From positions 496,001 to 560,000 of the forward strand of contig NC_089429.1 of NCBI RefSeq assembly GCF_026210795.1: a DNA stretch of 64,000 bases. Direction: 5' to 3'. Below the pieces are notes generated by a model. It was not told where the DNA came from. It saw only the letters and a program-made list of their open reading frames with translations, and ran no database searches. Shown here in pieces: positions 1-10,917 of this stretch (positions within the stretch are counted from its first letter, which is position 1; each line of letters begins with the position of its first letter). The translations under genes were made by a program, and so were the position numbers. Origin of the DNA: Rhizophagus irregularis (Eukaryota > Glomeromycota > Glomeromycetes > Glomerales > Glomeraceae).

Positions 1-1870
1 CTTTAACTTTAAAAGTAGTAATAGGTTGCAACCCTTACTATTACAACACAAGGTAGTAATTATCAATTACATACTACATCTTTAATTGGACTGACTAATA
101 TTTATAGTTACACTATCTATTTATATTATTTTTTCATTTTTTTCTTTCTCCTTGTTTTTTTTTTCTTTCTGTTTTATTTTATTTTTCTTCTTTTTCTATT
201 CCATTTTCTTTTTTTGTTTATTATTTTTATCTGCTTTTTTTTTTTAGTATATTTTTTTAGGTCTTTAAGCTTTTTCAGGTTTTACAATTTCTAATAAAAT
301 ATTATATTTTAACACATTAAAAAGATACATTCTTTTTTTTTGTTAGTTATATTTTTTAATTTTGTTCTTTATTAAGGGAATTTCTAATTTCTAATATTTA
401 TTATATAATATAATTCTTTCTGCCATTTTTTTTTTTCTTTTATAATAAAATAAAATAATAATAAATAAATATTAGTATTATTGCAAATATAATAATAATT
501 TTGTAAATTTACATAAAATTAATATTCACATTTTTCCTTTTAATATTTATACCAGTTCTTTATTTATTTATAGAAATTTTTTGAAATATTATATATATCC
601 CTTTAATAGTAATAAAAATTTTATAAAATCTTCTTCAATTCTATATTAGTATACTAAAATCTATTACTAAATATGTTTTAAATCACATATTTTTTGATAT
701 TAATCTAATAATTCTTATCTAATATTAAAGAATTATCTAAATTCTTAACTCTTTAAAATTTGGATAACTTTATCTTATAATAAAAAAATAAATAAATAAA
801 TAAAATAAATAAAATTATATATTTAATTATTTATACAAAAATTATTATAACTAACCTGAAAAGTTTTTTTATATTGTTATTTATTAGCTTTAAGGTTTTT
901 CAAACTTTTTAAAATATGTTTAGTTGATAATGGATTAAATTATTGCATTCTTATTTTACTTTCTTTTTTTTTATAACAAAATTTATTTGCTTTTTTTATT
1001 AATTTTAAAATAGTTATATATAATTTTATAATTTTTGATATGAAATTATTAGTGATTAAAATACAATTTTTACGTCATATCATATAAAATTATATTATTT
1101 TTATGACTTCTTTTTATTCTTATTTTTTTTTATAACTTTCTTTACTAAAATTCTCTCTTTTCTTTTCTTTATATTTTTCTTTATATTTAGCAAAGAATTT
1201 TTCTGATGAAAATATGAAGTTTAAGTTAATATTTCATACAAATTAAATTTTTTTTCTGAAATTTGATTCAATTCAAACTTAATTCAAACTTAATTCAAAC
1301 TTCAAAAAATATTATCTTAAAATTTAATGATTTGATTTTAATAATTTTTTTTTAATTAATAGCTCTTATTTAAAATTGTTTGCCAAAATTAAGCAATTTA
1401 AGTCAAGGTCAAAATTTTTTGTAACTGAAAGTTTAGGCAATCAAACATAAATTTGCCAAAATTTATAATACCAAAATTATTGCCAAAAATCCAAAATTTA
1501 ACCAAAATTAGTATAATTTTAACTATTTTTAGAATATAATTTTGGCTAGAAAAATAATTAATATTAAAATTTCTATTTTAAAATTTGTATAACTATTGTA
1601 TAACTGATTTCTTCAATTTTACTGAAAAATAAAATTTCTTTTTTGGAAAATTGGTATAATATTATGACATAATATCATAATTTCAGCTGAATTTTAATTT
1701 TAGCTAAAATTAAGATTGAGTTTTGGCTTAGAGGCGTATCAGAAATCAGCTAATTTCTCTCAATTAGTAACCTTAACCCCACCCCTACCTGATTGAAATC
1801 TGATTAGTTAAAAAAATTATTACTATTACTAAATATTAAATATTATACATAATAATTAGTATTTATAATT
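1..1870. other. A+T-rich intergenic DNA, no gene seen
   Basis: I see no open reading frame of note, no RNA gene and no recognisable relic here. The stretch is dominated by A and T runs. Around 1380-1560 there are scattered short motifs of the type GCCAAAATT, which recur in other repeat-rich parts of the window (22.3-22.5 and 31.3-31.4 kb), so part of this DNA is probably old, diverged repeat. Confidence 0.6.
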
Positions 1871-2180
1871 ATCTTGGCTTCTAGTGATTCAATTTGAACA
1901 AACTTTTTTTTGTTTTGTAAAGCTAGATTTATAGAACTAAATGAGTACTATAAATTAAAAAGTTTATTAAAATTGAATCACTAGAAGTCAAGATAATTGC
2001 ATTATAATAATTATTATAATGTAAATACAAGTATCTTGGCTTCTAGTGATTCAATTTGAACACACTTTTTTTTTGTTTTGTAAAGCTAGATTTGTAGAGC
2101 TAAATGAGAAATATAAATTAAAAAAAAGTTTATTAAATTGGATCACTAGAAGTCAAGATAATTGCATTATAATAATTATA
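1871..2180. repeat. Tandem pair of fold-back repeats
   Basis: Two direct copies, at 1871-2020 and 2033-2180, each contain a near-perfect palindrome. The left arm begins ATCTTGGCTTCTAGTGATTC and the right arm ends GAATCACTAGAAGTCAAGAT, with about 60 bp of A+T-rich loop between them. Each is followed by the same tail, AATTGCATTATAATAATTAT, so the whole unit was duplicated and not only the hairpin. The arm sequence resembles the arms of the elements at 4106-4408 and 26819-27083. The function is unknown. It looks like a miniature inverted-repeat or fold-back element. Confidence 0.8.
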
Positions 2181-4105
2181 TAAAAATAATTAAATTACTT
2201 ACATTTATATTTAGATATATAAATGTCACATGATATATATAGACCTGATCTGAAGCTTGACTCCCCCACCCCCTTTCAAATCAGCTGATTTCTGGCATGC
2301 TCCTTAATTTCAGAATTAATTTTAATTGGTTAAAACTTTTCAGAATTTTCTTTTTAGTTTTAGCAGGCAACCTTACTCTTATTATTCTGATTAAAATAAA
2401 AAAAATTATTAAAATTGAATTGCTAAATCAAAAGTTATTTGCAAAAAATATTTTTATTCTTTAGAATCAATTGAAGTCACATTATATTATAAATTGATTG
2501 TGCAGAATACTTTTAACTTCTATTCTTATTTTTATAATAAAAGTATGAAATATCATCGTCTTTTTGATATAAGTATAAAGTCTGTATTTAACAGAATATT
2601 ATTTTAATAAAAATATGAAGTCTGATTTTTATTTTTACTTAATAAAATATTATTTTGATGAAAATATAAAGTTTAATTTTTATTTCTGTTTATAAAGTAT
2701 TATTTTAATAAATGTATAAGTATGAAGTATACGTTATTAAGATGCAAACAATATAATACAACTTACATTTAAGTTTACTTAGAATTTATATTAAAATTTT
2801 TTAAAAGTTGTATATTATAGAAGTATTTTCAAAATTTTATTATCCTATATACTCCTATTTTTAACATAATCAGTAATTTAATTTTAATAAAATTTATATC
2901 ATTAGATTTATTTTGAGGATAAGAGGATTCTAATACTAGTAAATTGTATTTTTAGCTTTAATATTGATAGAGATTTGCCATAAAAAATATTTTTACTTTA
3001 GTATTTAAAGTTAAATATTACTAAATTTTATCAGTAGTGATTTTTACTGAATTTATTTTATAAAGTTAATTTCAAAACTATTTCAAAACTTCAAAATTAT
3101 TTTCAAAATTCTGAAATTACTTTTGAAATTCCTGAAAAAAAAAGAGTATTCCTTTAATAAAAATAATAAAAAAAGACTTATTATTTTTACTGTTTAGATA
3201 TTTTATATTAATAATTTAATATGTTTTACTGATATATTACACATAATATTAGACTAATATCATATAAACATTAATAACCTATTGAATACCAATAAGTTTT
3301 CCAAAATTTTAATGAGTAAATATCAGTATATTATCAGATAAAACTATTACTATATCAAATACTAATATATATAATTTTTAATATTACACATTAAATTATA
3401 TTAGATTTATAATATTTGAATAATATGTTATAATAATTTATAACCTAATACCTAATATTTCATTATCTGAATTAACTAATATAATATTATAGTAAAAATA
3501 AACTTTTAAATATAAATATTAAATAGAATTTTTTTTAATAATAAAAAACTATATAAATTTATATATATTAATTAAATAATATAATATATCTGTTATAATA
3601 CAGCAAATTACATTATATTTGTAAAAATAATTATTATTATATTAATTCAAATTTGATATCTGTACAGTAATATTTTAGTATTTTAAATTTTAATTTATGA
3701 TTTATAATATAGCATATTTTTATAACTTATGAAACATAATATTAAATTGCAATATTTTTCTTTATTTTACTAAAATTAGTTTCAAGTCAACAGGTTATTC
3801 AGGTTATATTAATATTACAACCTGTATTAATATCAAATTGCAATGTTAATTTGAATTAGTAAATTTAGGTCAACAACTCAGTTGTTAGGTAATCTGAATT
3901 TGATTAACCTGTTCAAAACTTTATATTTAACCTTTCAATCAATTATTAGATCATATATATTAATTTATTATGCATTTGATTTATTATATGAATTTATTTT
4001 ATTAGTTAAAATAATAACATATCAGATATTATTAGCTAATATTAGTTTTATAAGGAACTTTACTCTTCCATCTTTAGATAAGATTTTTTTTAAACCAATA
4101 ATATA
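2181..4105. other. A+T-rich intergenic DNA, no gene seen
   Basis: I see no gene or recognisable relic, only A+T-rich low-complexity sequence. A 122-codon open frame beginning in this stretch (3882) runs into the inverted-repeat element at 4106 and is made of hydrophobic A+T codons, so I do not treat it as a gene. Confidence 0.6.
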
Positions 4106-4408
4106 TATAGGACCCCGGATATCTCCAAAACAGGTCATAAGTCACACTTTCGGCAGATTGGCCCATTTTTCGGGAGGCTCAAAAATCGTTTTTTGTAAAT
4201 ATCTCGGCATCCAGTGGTCCAATTTTGATGAACTTTTTTTTAAATTGTAGAGCTAAATGAGGGCTACAAAATAAAAAAAAGTTCATTAAAATTGAATTAC
4301 TGGATGCTGAGATATTTACAAAAAACGATTTTTTGAGTTTCAGCAAAAAGGGGTGTTTTTGGCCAAAAGTCCATTATGACCTTTATATTAGATATCCGGG
4401 GTCCTATA
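4106..4408. mobile_element. Palindromic miniature inverted-repeat element
   Basis: The ends are a 19-bp perfect inverted repeat: TATAGGACCCCGGATATCT at 4106-4124 and its complement at 4390-4408. The interior is also largely palindromic. The sequence around 4190-4240 (TGTAAATATCTCGGCATCCAG) returns in complement around 4300-4325. The flanks are alternating TA, so a target duplication cannot be defined. The element has no coding capacity. The inner arms match the fold-back family seen at 1871-2180 and 26819-27083. Confidence 0.8.
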
Positions 4409-5099
4409 TATATAATATTAATTTTAATTAATAAAAATGTTTAATTTTATATTATATAAAGATTTTGCTTAATTCTTTTACTTTCTAAATATTAGCAGGT
4501 ATTTTTAATTATATATTAAATTTGGTCACTATACAAAAATTATATAAAAGTTTAAGTTGATATGTACATAAAAAAAAATATTTTTTTTAAAAAAAAGTTT
4601 TGAAAGAACAAAACTTTTAAAACTTACTGATTCAGAATGAAGAGTTAAAGCTAATATCTAAAAAAAAAGAGAAAAAAAATAATAGAAAAAATTAATTTTT
4701 TTAAAGTATAAAGTTTTAAAAGAATAACAGATAAAACTTTTAAAATTTATAATTTAAGCCAAAATTTCTTAAATTGGAATAAATCTCCTTCTATTTTTTT
4801 TCATTATACTGATTGGTATTAAAAGTAAAAAAAAAATCATATATTTGCATGTAAAATATTACAAAAAGCAAAAAATTAAAAAAAAAATACAGATTACTGA
4901 AGAAAGTTTGATAATAAAATATTTGATAATTTTAAAAATGATGATATTTGAGATAATTATGATTTGGAAAAAGTTGTAGATAAAATTATACTATCTGTAT
5001 TTAATATTATATATCAAAATTCTTGTAAAGCATAATTATAAATATATGTTAACCAATAAATTAAAGCCACTAAATAAAATATTGGTTGGCAGCACTACA

Positions 5100-5199
5100 G
5101 TAACACCAACAAATTTTCTAACCTCACGTGACCAAAAAATATTCATACCGGCCCCTTAAATGGTCACGTGGAGGTAAAATTTTTAAATTATAGTGTTAC
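5100..5199. repeat. Short inverted repeat with CACGTG cores
   Basis: Left arm motifs GTAACAC and CCTCACGTGACCA (5122-5134) are answered by TGGTCACGTGGAGG (5161-5174) and GTGTTAC. The two halves make a palindromic unit of about 100 bp. It is either a very small miniature element or a paired CACGTG regulatory site. I cannot separate the two from sequence alone. Confidence 0.55.
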
Positions 5200-6001
5200 A
5201 ACGGTTAATAATCTGCATCGCAAATACCATATGATGTCTATAAAATATTTACTAAAGTCTAAAAATATACCATTATCAATTTATCATGGCAAGATTAGAA
5301 CCAATCATATATTGTCCATATAATATTAGGACATGGGTTGTTCACAAATTTGATTTGAGACCAAATCGAGGTCAAAATTTCAAAAGCACATTTATAACGA
5401 ATATTTTTTTTAGGTATCCCACGAGTACATCGTATAAAAGTCCATGTGATTACCCATCTGACATCTGCGGATTGACCAGAATCACCAGATCGTAACTCTT
5501 AACTATAAAAGACTCATTTTTAAAATTAATTTTTTTTTCACATTGATTATTCCTTTCTATTATATGATAGGTTAAGTGAAACATGATATATGACATGATT
5601 TCAAAGGAAGATTTACACAATTCAAGAAATTAATTTCTTTTTACAACGAGTTTGATTGTAAGAAATTTTAATCGATATCCCAAATCAGACCCGATAACCA
5701 TGTCCTGGAAGTATGGCCAGGACATAGTCACGTTTGGGCAACAGCCTACAGTATTTCTATTTCCTTGTTTTCCTAACGGAGAAATAAATAATCATGTGAC
5801 TTGACATCAATAATTAACCGTCAAGTAAATTTGGTTGACATGAAGGAATTGTACAACGAAGAAGTTTCGAATTTCACATGTAAATTCTTGTTTATCATTG
5901 TAACTAAATGTGGTTGATTATGTACTCAAACCGGTTATATAACATAATAAAGATAAAAAAGGGTTAATTTTTATCGACGGTTTCAATTTTTTTTTCTTAA
6001 G

Positions 6002-6029
<28 letters not shown>
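6002..6029. promoter_or_regulatory. Homopolymeric A tract in the proximal promoter
   Basis: An uninterrupted run of about 28 A residues ends roughly 30 bases before the ATG of the F-box gene. Poly(dA:dT) tracts commonly exclude nucleosomes in fungal promoters, so a promoter role is plausible but inferred. A+T runs are frequent throughout the window. Confidence 0.35.
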
Positions 6030-6033
<4 letters not shown>

Positions 6034-6058
6034 CCCTTCCCCTAAACTTGCTAAAACG

Positions 6059-8278
6059 ATGACATATATGAAATCATCTCTAGGAGATTTACCAGAAATA
6101 ATCAATGAAATTTTACAATATCTTCATGATGATTATTCAACATTATATTCTTGTATATTAGTAAATAGAATATGGTGTCGTTTATCTATTCCATTATTAT
6201 GGAGAGATCCATTTTCTATTTCTAAATATAAAAAACATTTGAATTATCATTTTATAGATTTTTATTTATATTATCTTAGTGAAGCTGATAAGAATATATT
6301 TAAAGAAGTATTTGAAATCAATAGAATTGATTTCATATCATCACCTTTATTTAATTATCCACATTTTATTAAATCATTGAGTACATATAAACTTGATTTA
6401 ATTGTATCTGATTGGATAGATTTATTTACTGAACAAACACCAAAATTGAATCGAAAGAAAGGAAATTCATTATATTGTAATTTACCACCACTTCAAAATA
6501 CTAGAAGGACAACACCACGACCACGTTTATGTGAAAGATCAGTAATATTACCATCTTGGATATCAAACGAATTTCCACCACTTCCATCAAGTATTAAAAA
6601 TAGTAGTGGAAATATTCGACAAGATTTTCAAAATAGAATACTTCCAATTCCAAGACGTGGGACATATCCTGTATTAACATATTCATTACCAACAAATTTT
6701 AAATATTTGAAAAGAGAGATAGTAACACCATCAGAAAAAATAAGGTTAAATGAACCACCACCATTAAATTTTTTACCAATACCAACATTACAACCACGAT
6801 CACGATCACGACGAATTTCACGACATCAACCTAATATTCATCGTCAATTAACAAGATTAGTAAAGGCTCAAGATGCGAAACTTGAAAAATCGAACAGATT
6901 AAAACGATTTGTTTGTTGTGCTCTGATTAAATTATTTATTTCAAATTCTGCAACATTAAATACTTTTGAAATAATTCTTCATCGTAAAAATGATAAGCAT
7001 GGGTTCGATTTCATGTATGATGTATATGAAATGATTAAAAATAATTCAAAATTTATTTCAGAAGTTGAAAATTTTACCTTTCATTATAGTTTACCACCTT
7101 ATCAAAGACAAAGTTTTACAATTACTGAATCGAAGAGAATGTCTATATTACCCTTAATTACTTTTTTACCATCATTATGTAACTTGATTAAAAATTTAAA
7201 AATTCAAGTAATACCAAATTTTAGTTTTGAAGCTTCAAAAAATTTATCAAAATTCATTGGTTCACAAAAACAACTTTCAAAACTTACCTTTACTTTCAAC
7301 AAAGAAGTTTTTCAAGATTCTTTATCAAACTTGAAAAGCGTTGCTCATACTTTAACATGTCTTATATTTGATTCATGTCATTTTACTAATATACAATCTT
7401 TTCAAGGTCTTGAATATCTTGAAAATTTGGAATCTTTACAATTCTTTCATTGTTATCCTGTATTGAAATTGGAAATTGTTCAACATTTATCAGAAATCAA
7501 GAATCTTAGAATTAAAACTTTAGCAATTGTTAATAATAATAATTATATTACACGTGGTAATTTATATATTGATATATTACAATATCAATTATTATTACAT
7601 AAAATTGGTAGTCATTTAGAAAATTTGATTTTATCAATAGATTTTGATATTAAAAAAGATATATTTCAAAGTATTTTACATTATTGTGAAAAAATTAAAT
7701 TTATTCATTTTACAAAATTAAATCATGATAATATTCCAGATTTAAATGATTTGATTTTAAATTTTAGTAATACTTTAAAATATCTTACCCTTGATATTGA
7801 TTGTATAAGAATAACTACTCCTTATATGGAAGATGATGATTCTAATGTTATTCAAAATATGAAAAAAACAAGTACCCTTTTATTACAACAACTTGGTCAA
7901 TTATTACCTCCTACTTTAGAATATATTGATTTATTTTTAATAATTGATCCTATTAATCTTGAAATTTTTTTAAATAATATTAAACATATTAAGAATTTAA
8001 AAAAATTATTACTTAGAAATTCAAGAGAATTTTATTTAGATGAAAATTTAAAATTATTAAAAGATTTTATTATTGAAATGTTTAGTATAAAATATTTTTC
8101 TTATAGAATTGGTAAAGGTGCTGATACTCTTGAATGGGATTTAGGTGGTAATAATTCAAAAGAAAAAGAAAAATCAAAAGAATTTGAATCTTTTGTTAAA
8201 GTTCGAAAATATTCTGAAGTAATGGTTAGAATGACTGAACCATTTTATAATGATTTTACTGCAAATTATGCATTGTGA
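6059..8278 (+). CDS. F-box protein with Pro/Arg-rich insert
   Basis: This is an intronless frame of 739 residues. The N-terminus (about residues 9-55) carries the F-box: DLPEIINEILQYL, then LYSCILVNRIWCRLSIPLLW. F-box proteins bind Skp1 and recruit substrates to SCF ubiquitin ligases. The C-terminal 450 residues are leucine/isoleucine-rich with repeated NL..L..F segments that suggest degenerate leucine-rich repeats, the usual substrate-binding part. Residues about 129-280 are different: basic and rich in proline, arginine and serine (for example RTTPRPR, PRSRSRRISRHQ). This block is absent from the paralogue at 49935-51566, where the corresponding flanks join directly. The ATG at 6059 is the first in frame and sits just before the F-box. 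The likely compartment is cytosol or nucleus, and the substrate is unknown. Confidence 0.85.
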   Translation: MTYMKSSLGDLPEIINEILQYLHDDYSTLYSCILVNRIWCRLSIPLLWRDPFSISKYKKHLNYHFIDFYLYYLSEADKNIFKEVFEINRIDFISSPLFNYPHFIKSLSTYKLDLIVSDWIDLFTEQTPKLNRKKGNSLYCNLPPLQNTRRTTPRPRLCERSVILPSWISNEFPPLPSSIKNSSGNIRQDFQNRILPIPRRGTYPVLTYSLPTNFKYLKREIVTPSEKIRLNEPPPLNFLPIPTLQPRSRSRRISRHQPNIHRQLTRLVKAQDAKLEKSNRLKRFVCCALIKLFISNSATLNTFEIILHRKNDKHGFDFMYDVYEMIKNNSKFISEVENFTFHYSLPPYQRQSFTITESKRMSILPLITFLPSLCNLIKNLKIQVIPNFSFEASKNLSKFIGSQKQLSKLTFTFNKEVFQDSLSNLKSVAHTLTCLIFDSCHFTNIQSFQGLEYLENLESLQFFHCYPVLKLEIVQHLSEIKNLRIKTLAIVNNNNYITRGNLYIDILQYQLLLHKIGSHLENLILSIDFDIKKDIFQSILHYCEKIKFIHFTKLNHDNIPDLNDLILNFSNTLKYLTLDIDCIRITTPYMEDDDSNVIQNMKKTSTLLLQQLGQLLPPTLEYIDLFLIIDPINLEIFLNNIKHIKNLKKLLLRNSREFYLDENLKLLKDFIIEMFSIKYFSYRIGKGADTLEWDLGGNNSKEKEKSKEFESFVKVRKYSEVMVRMTEPFYNDFTANYAL

Positions 8279-8433
8279 AAAAAAAAAAATTTCATTTATT
8301 TTATTATTTTATTTATATTTTTATTTATACGATATTTATTATATATATATTTATTTTTTTTAAAAAATAAAAAATTATTATTATTTGACTCAAGATTTAT
8401 TTATGAGAAGGATACTTTTTCAAATTAAATTAC
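8279..8433. other. 3' flank of the F-box gene
   Basis: A+T-rich sequence immediately follows the TGA stop and probably contains the 3' UTR. I see no specific processing signal that stands out from the background. Confidence 0.4.
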
Positions 8434-9122
8434 GACTTTCTTGCGGGGTTTCCTGTAATTGTGTCAGGTCGACTGGTCGAATACGTACTTCCATCAGCAT
8501 TTATGATCTTTTGCTAGTTGTCCGGCAGATATGTAAACCGTTGACGTCCTGGCCCTGATTGTGTAAAAGGTCCACTCGCATAACTAAAGTCACTTATCGG
8601 GTACTTGCGGGGTCATCAAGTTTATCTCCCGTAATTGTGTCACGTCGAGTACGTACTTCCATCGGCATTTATGATCTTTGCTAGTTGTCAAGATATGTAA
8701 ACCGTTGACGTCCTGACCCTTGAGGGGTTATCAAGTTTATCTCCTGTAATTGTGTCCGTACTTTCATCGGCATTTATGATCTTTGCTAGTTGTCAAGATA
8801 TGTAAACCGTGACCCTTGAGGGGTTATCAAGTTTATCTCCTGTAACTGTGTCCGTACTTTCATCGGCATTTATGATCGTTGCTAGTTGTCAAGATATGTA
8901 AACCGTTGAAGTCCTGACCCTGATTGTATTTCGAGTGTAAAAGGTTTACTCGCATAACTAAAGTCACTTATCGGGTACTTGCGGGGTCATCAAGTTTATC
9001 TCCCGTAATTGTGTCACGTCGAGTACGTACTTCCATCGGCATTTATGCTTTGCTAGTTATCTGGCAGATATGTAAACCGTTGACGTGCTGTAACTAAAAT
9101 CACTTATCGGGTGGTGGACCTG
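8434..9122. repeat. Minisatellite block 1, about five units
   Basis: Five diverged direct units start near 8434, 8604, 8720, 8815 and 8980. A full unit carries, in order, CTTGCGGGGTCATCAAGTTT, GTAATTGTGTCACGTCGAGT, CATCGGCATTTATGATCTTT and GATATGTAAACCGTTGACGT. In the longest units this is followed by a tail ending CACTTATCGGGTA. Units 2 and 3 lack that tail, so the array alternates long (about 165 bp) and short (about 95-115 bp) forms. It has no coding capacity. It is clearly less A+T-rich than its surroundings. Confidence 0.85.
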
Positions 9123-9207
9123 ACTGTGCGTGTAATCGTGTGCCAATTTTTTTTTCCTGTATTAAAAATTCCGATCACTATTTTTGCACATGTAGCGTAA
9201 TGATCGT

Positions 9208-9760
9208 TAATCGTCTATCCAACTTGGAAATTTGTAAGTGGAAAATCCTTAATAGATGTTCACTATTTGTCATGTAATAAATATTTATTCATATCTCTTT
9301 TAAGATCGTCTATCTAATTTGGAAAATTTGGAAGTGGAAGATCCTTAATAGATGTTCACGCAAAGAATATTTGGCATATTATAAATATTTATTTATAGTT
9401 CTTTTAGGATCGTCTATCCAATTTGAAAAATTTGGGACGTCCACGCAAAGAATTTTTGGTATATAAAAAATTGCACATATAGCGTAATAATTAACAGCTT
9501 GGAAAAACTTGAAGTGGAAAATCCTTCCACGCGAAGAATATTTGGCATATTATAAATATTTATTCATAGCTCTTTTATCGTCTATCAAATTTGGAAAATT
9601 TGGGACGTCCACGCAAAGAATTATTGGTATATAAAAAATTGCATATATAGCGTAATAATTAACAACTTTGAAAAACTTGGAAGTGGAAAATCCTTGAATA
9701 GATGTTCATATTTGGCATATTATAATAACTCTTTTAAGATCGTCCTTAATAGACGTTGTT
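9208..9760. repeat. Minisatellite block 2, about five units
   Basis: A second, unrelated array abuts the first. Units start near 9210, 9306, 9411 and 9584 with TCGTCTATCCAATTTGGAAA, followed by GGAAGTGGAAAATCCTTAAT, TAGATGTTCACGCAAAGAAT and a segment ending in TATTCATAGCTCTTTTA. Two units carry an extra inner segment, GCATATATAGCGTAATAATT. Units are 95-170 bp. No coding potential is seen. Confidence 0.8.
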
Positions 9761-10917
9761 AATAATTCATTGCACGAAATTTTGGATTTTTAATTAAAGA
9801 ATTTTAGCTTAAAAAAAAAAGATTAATTTATGCATAAAAATTTTTTTAGTTTGAAATAAACTAGTGTATATTCAATATTTTTATTTTACATTCATGATCG
9901 TTTGTCAGACAATTTTTTGACCGACTAAAGAAAATTTCATGCGTTAATTTTGCGATCTATATTACGAAATGGAAGCTTAGAAACAAATGATGCGATTTTA
10001 TTGGATGACGATCGCGTGAATGGATTGAATAGTCACAAGTTTCCATATGTTTGGGGAGAAGCAAAGGTCAAATAATAAATGGCTGATTCTCGTTTCTTTT
10101 CCCTGTACAACATGAGAGTTGCTCATGCAGATTATACATGGGATTAGAAAGATTCGAAAACTCAAAGAATAGAAGAACTATTTGAATTAGGTTCGAGCGT
10201 CTTCGTTTGTAGATAACGTTTCAGAATATTTTGTACGATTATGTACGATTCTCTTTACAAAATAAATTATTATGTGTGATATACTATGAATTTTTTTTTA
10301 ACGTAAAACTGCTATCTCAGAATCACTTAAAAGCTCGTCACGATACTGCTATCTCGGAAATAGAATTCAAGGGCCTTGGAATCATGTGCACTATATGAGA
10401 AAGTAAGCATAATTACAATTTAATGATTTAATGTACGCCACGCTTTGCGCTACCCCAATTTATATTATTGGCTCAGAACACGAGGATAATAAAACATTTG
10501 CGCATAAATCCAACGCACATACATTATGCACGAAAAAAATTTCTATGTAGATTATCTACATTCAAAATGATCTTTTTTTTTTTATTAATAATAGATTTTA
10601 TCTACTATTATATGAATATAATTAATGAAATATAAAAAAAATAAAATAAAAATATAAAAAAATATATTTTACAAAAAACAAAAAAAATAAAAAAAAAATG
10701 ATTTATGAAGTATTTATAAAAAGTTTTGAATTTTTTGTTATAATGTTATACTGCTTGTATTTATAAAAAGTATTTAAAAAAATTTTTTCTTTTTTGATGT
10801 AATCTTTGTCTTATTTATAAAAAGTTTTTTATGTTTTGTCTTTTTTTTTTTTTTAAAAAAAAAAAAAGTTTTATGAAAATTTTTTATTTTTTGTTTTTGT
10901 TTTTTTTTTCTTTTTTT
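9761..10917. other. Intergenic DNA, no gene seen
   Basis: The part from 9880 to 10530 is of mixed composition and the part from 10540 to 10917 is A+T-rich with long A and T runs. The latter is probably the 3' UTR side of the P450 gene. No recognisable coding relic was found. Confidence 0.45.

Larger units (their letters stand above)
4409..6058. other. Intergenic DNA upstream of the F-box gene
   Basis: The left part is A+T-rich and the right part (about 5070-5960) is more mixed in composition. It holds the small inverted repeat at 5100-5199 and the long A run at 6002-6029. A 69-codon open frame at 5286-5495 has no recognisable domain and I leave it uncalled. Confidence 0.5.

Noticed and set aside
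3882-4250. 122-codon open frame
   Set aside because: It is composed of hydrophobic A+T codons, has no domain, and its last third is the left half of a palindromic element.
5286-5495. 69-codon open frame with mixed residues
   Set aside because: No recognisable domain, no splice-compatible neighbour and no paralogue in the window. Kept out for lack of support.
10170-10215. GGTTCGAGC-like sequence considered as a tRNA B box
   Set aside because: No matching A box, acceptor stem or anticodon arm could be arranged around it.
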